From Fimenecus sp052273845 (lineage in GTDB: Bacteria; Bacillota; Clostridia; Oscillospirales; Acutalibacteraceae): a stretch of 13,728 bases of DNA. The translations under genes were made by a program, and so were the position numbers. Shown here piece by piece: positions 12,696-13,728 of the stretch. Below the pieces are notes generated by a model that saw nothing but the letters and a program-made list of their open reading frames with translations, was not told the origin of the DNA and made no database searches. The stretch is taken from the NCBI GenBank assembly GCA_052273845.1, contig DAVZHM010000050.1:1-13728 (forward strand). The letters are read 5' to 3'. How positions within the stretch are numbered: position 1 is the stretch's first letter; the number at the start of each line of letters is the position of its first letter.

Positions 12696-13200
12696 GGATG
12701 ACAAGGAACTATTGGGTTATATTTTAAACACTCCGCACGATGATATGACCAATGAAGAAATTATCCATCTACTTTTGGAAAATCCTGTTTCACAGCGCGG
12801 CGGCGAAAAAGAAACTTTCGGACAGCGTGCTGCAGACAAAATGGCGTCTTTTGCGGGGAGTTGGGGATTTATTCTGTCCTTTTCGGGGCTTTTGCTTTTG
12901 TGGATTATTGTAAACGGCATTGCGGCTACACGGGCGTTCGACCCGTATCCGTTTATTCTTTTAAATTTGGTGCTGTCTTGTGTTGCTGCCGTGCAGGCAC
13001 CTTTAATTATGATGAGCCAACAGCGGCAAGAGCAAAAAGACCGTCGCCGCAGTGAAAACGATTATAAAGTCAATTTAAAATCCGAAATCATTTTAAAAGA
13101 CTTGCACAAAAAACTGGATTACATTATTTCAATGCTCGAAAACAACACATCAAATTCGCAATGTCAAAAACAGCAAAAACTGCCTGAAAAACCGGATTGA
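12688..13200 (+). CDS. DUF1003 family membrane protein
   Basis: This protein of about 170 residues matches DUF1003: GQRAADKMASFAGSWGFILSFSGLLLLWIIVNG (45-77), DPYPFILLNLVLSCVAAVQAPLIMMSQQRQ (85-114) and DRRRSENDYKVNLKSEIILKDLHKKLD (118-144). It has two membrane spans (about 58-76 and 86-107) and a cytoplasmic coiled tail that ends in a Gln/Asn-rich stretch. The role is unknown; the family is often called a predicted membrane protein. Two starts are possible. ATG 12688 is only 3 bases after GGAGG. TTG 12694 has a better 9-base gap and would give 168 residues. Either way the ribosome-binding site is locked in a perfect hairpin, so translation is probably controlled or the mRNA starts inside the stem. 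Confidence 0.88.
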   Translation: MFLDDKELLGYILNTPHDDMTNEEIIHLLLENPVSQRGGEKETFGQRAADKMASFAGSWGFILSFSGLLLLWIIVNGIAATRAFDPYPFILLNLVLSCVAAVQAPLIMMSQQRQEQKDRRRSENDYKVNLKSEIILKDLHKKLDYIISMLENNTSNSQCQKQQKLPEKPD

Positions 13201-13233
13201 ATTACAGGAAAACAGCCCTATATGCGGAATTTG

Positions 13234-13259
13234 TGTAGGTTTGTCAATGATGTGTTACA
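13234..13259. repeat. Possible IS end
   Basis: A 26-base stretch that begins TGTAGG and ends TTACA lies just beyond the stop codon of the minus-strand transposase fragment, where the terminal inverted repeat of the element should be. The partner end is not in the window, so this cannot be confirmed here. The neighbouring 13201-13233 shows nothing. Confidence 0.35.
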
Positions 13260-13262
13260 AAA

Positions 13263-13474
13263 TTAGAAAACCTCGCCATTCGTAATGAAGGCGTTGATAT
13301 AATCGGCAGGAGATTTCCAATTCAAAGGACGGATAGGAACAGCATTATACTTTCTGTTGTGAACAGCGAGTTGCTTTTGGAAGTCTTCAAAAAAGTAAAA
13401 AAATGGGTTGCGTAAAAATATTCGTTATCCTTGCGGTGCGAACGCTCAACTTTACCGCAGACAGGGGCAAATGG
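13263..13474 (-). pseudogene. C-terminal fragment of an IS transposase
   Basis: On the minus strand, from about 13474 down, one frame reads PFAPVCGKVERSHRKDNEYFYATH, the third-acidic-residue region (GKVERSH) of a DDE transposase of the rve/IS481-like kind. After a run of seven A on the plus strand (13397-13403), the frame shifts by one base and continues FEDFQKQLAVHNRKYNAVPI and PLNWKSPADYINAF to a stop at 13263-13265. Adding one base to the run would restore the frame. The N-terminal two thirds, with the first two catalytic Asp, are missing on this strand. The element is dead. Confidence 0.75.
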
Positions 13475-13496
13475 CGGTAAACCCGCCAAATCCGAA

Positions 13497-13728
13497 GATG
13501 AATACTCAAGATTCCGCTATTTAGAGGCTTTTGATGAACACAGCACCTACAGCTCTGCGGTATTTCCGGAGCATTTAATTAAGAAATTCCCCTTTAAGAT
13601 AGAGTGCGTTCAGACCGATAACGGTTTAGAATTTACCAAGCGGCTTAGCAACACGCAAAATCCGACGCCCACACTGTTCGAGTCGCGACTCGAACAGTAT
13701 GGCATAAGGCATAAGCTTATTAAGCCTT
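13497..13728 (+). pseudogene. Central fragment of an IS transposase, runs off the window
   Basis: On the plus strand one frame from 13497 to the window end reads DEYSRFRYLEAFDEHSTYSS, then FPFKIECVQTDNGLEFTKRL and LFESRLEQYGIRHKLIKP. This is the catalytic core of the same transposase family, with the first Asp (DEYSR) and second Asp (QTDNG). The expected N-terminal part is replaced upstream: the frame before DEYSR reads as the back of the opposite-strand fragment. The catalytic Glu would lie past the window. It is probably a 5'-truncated copy or one product of an inversion. Confidence 0.75.
13673..13698. repeat. 26-bp perfect palindrome
   Basis: The 13 bases from 13673 (ACTGTTCGAGTCG) are followed directly by their exact reverse complement (CGACTCGAACAGT). 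It lies inside the transposase frame, where it encodes LFESRLEQ. No spacer separates the arms. Confidence 0.9.

Overview
The window looks like chromosomal DNA from a low-to-moderate-GC Gram-positive anaerobe of the class Clostridia, probably a gut lineage near the Oscillospiraceae/Ruminococcaceae. This is inferred from strong Shine-Dalgarno sites, use of GTG and probably TTG starts, a clostridial feo gene order, DUF2325/DUF3793 proteins, and palindromic repeats of a type common in gut Clostridia. No rRNA, tRNA or CRISPR array is visible.

Layout. 1-388: a tandem-hairpin palindromic repeat followed by two ~87-bp direct repeats, with no convincing gene. 389-757 (-): a DtxR-family regulator with an iron-type (DtxR-like) metal site. 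758-1059: divergent control region with two good promoters and a cluster of GTTAG-N6-CTAA palindromes. 1060-6670 (+): an iron locus, feoA-feoA-feoB-FeoB-associated Cys-rich membrane protein-second, degenerate DtxR-like protein-HMA domain protein-43-aa membrane peptide-DUF2325-DUF3793-flavodoxin. The palindrome recurs before feoB and before DUF2325, so at least three points in the locus appear to answer to the same iron sensor. 6671-7010: terminator and a frame-broken MATE transporter remnant (-). 7011-8736: promoter with operator-like repeats, a leader terminator hairpin and a GPH/MelB-type symporter. 8780-10480: B12-binding radical SAM protein (DUF4080 type), then a strong terminator. 10684-12229: promoter, NfeD-like protein, SPFH/stomatin-like protein, terminator. 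12255-13200: a doubtful small ORF and a DUF1003 membrane protein whose ribosome-binding site lies inside a perfect 13-bp hairpin. 13234-13728: two truncated IS transposase fragments, head to head.

How it works together (inference). With iron plentiful, the regulator would bind the palindromes and shut off ferrous-iron uptake (FeoA/FeoB and the small Cys-rich membrane protein) together with the flavodoxin and the DUF2325/DUF3793 pair. With iron scarce, uptake would rise and flavodoxin could replace iron-sulfur ferredoxin. The uncharacterised genes in this iron-controlled block are the best candidates for a poorly described system. The downstream genes look like separate units: a sugar/cation symporter with a radical SAM enzyme, and a membrane-microdomain pair (NfeD/SPFH).
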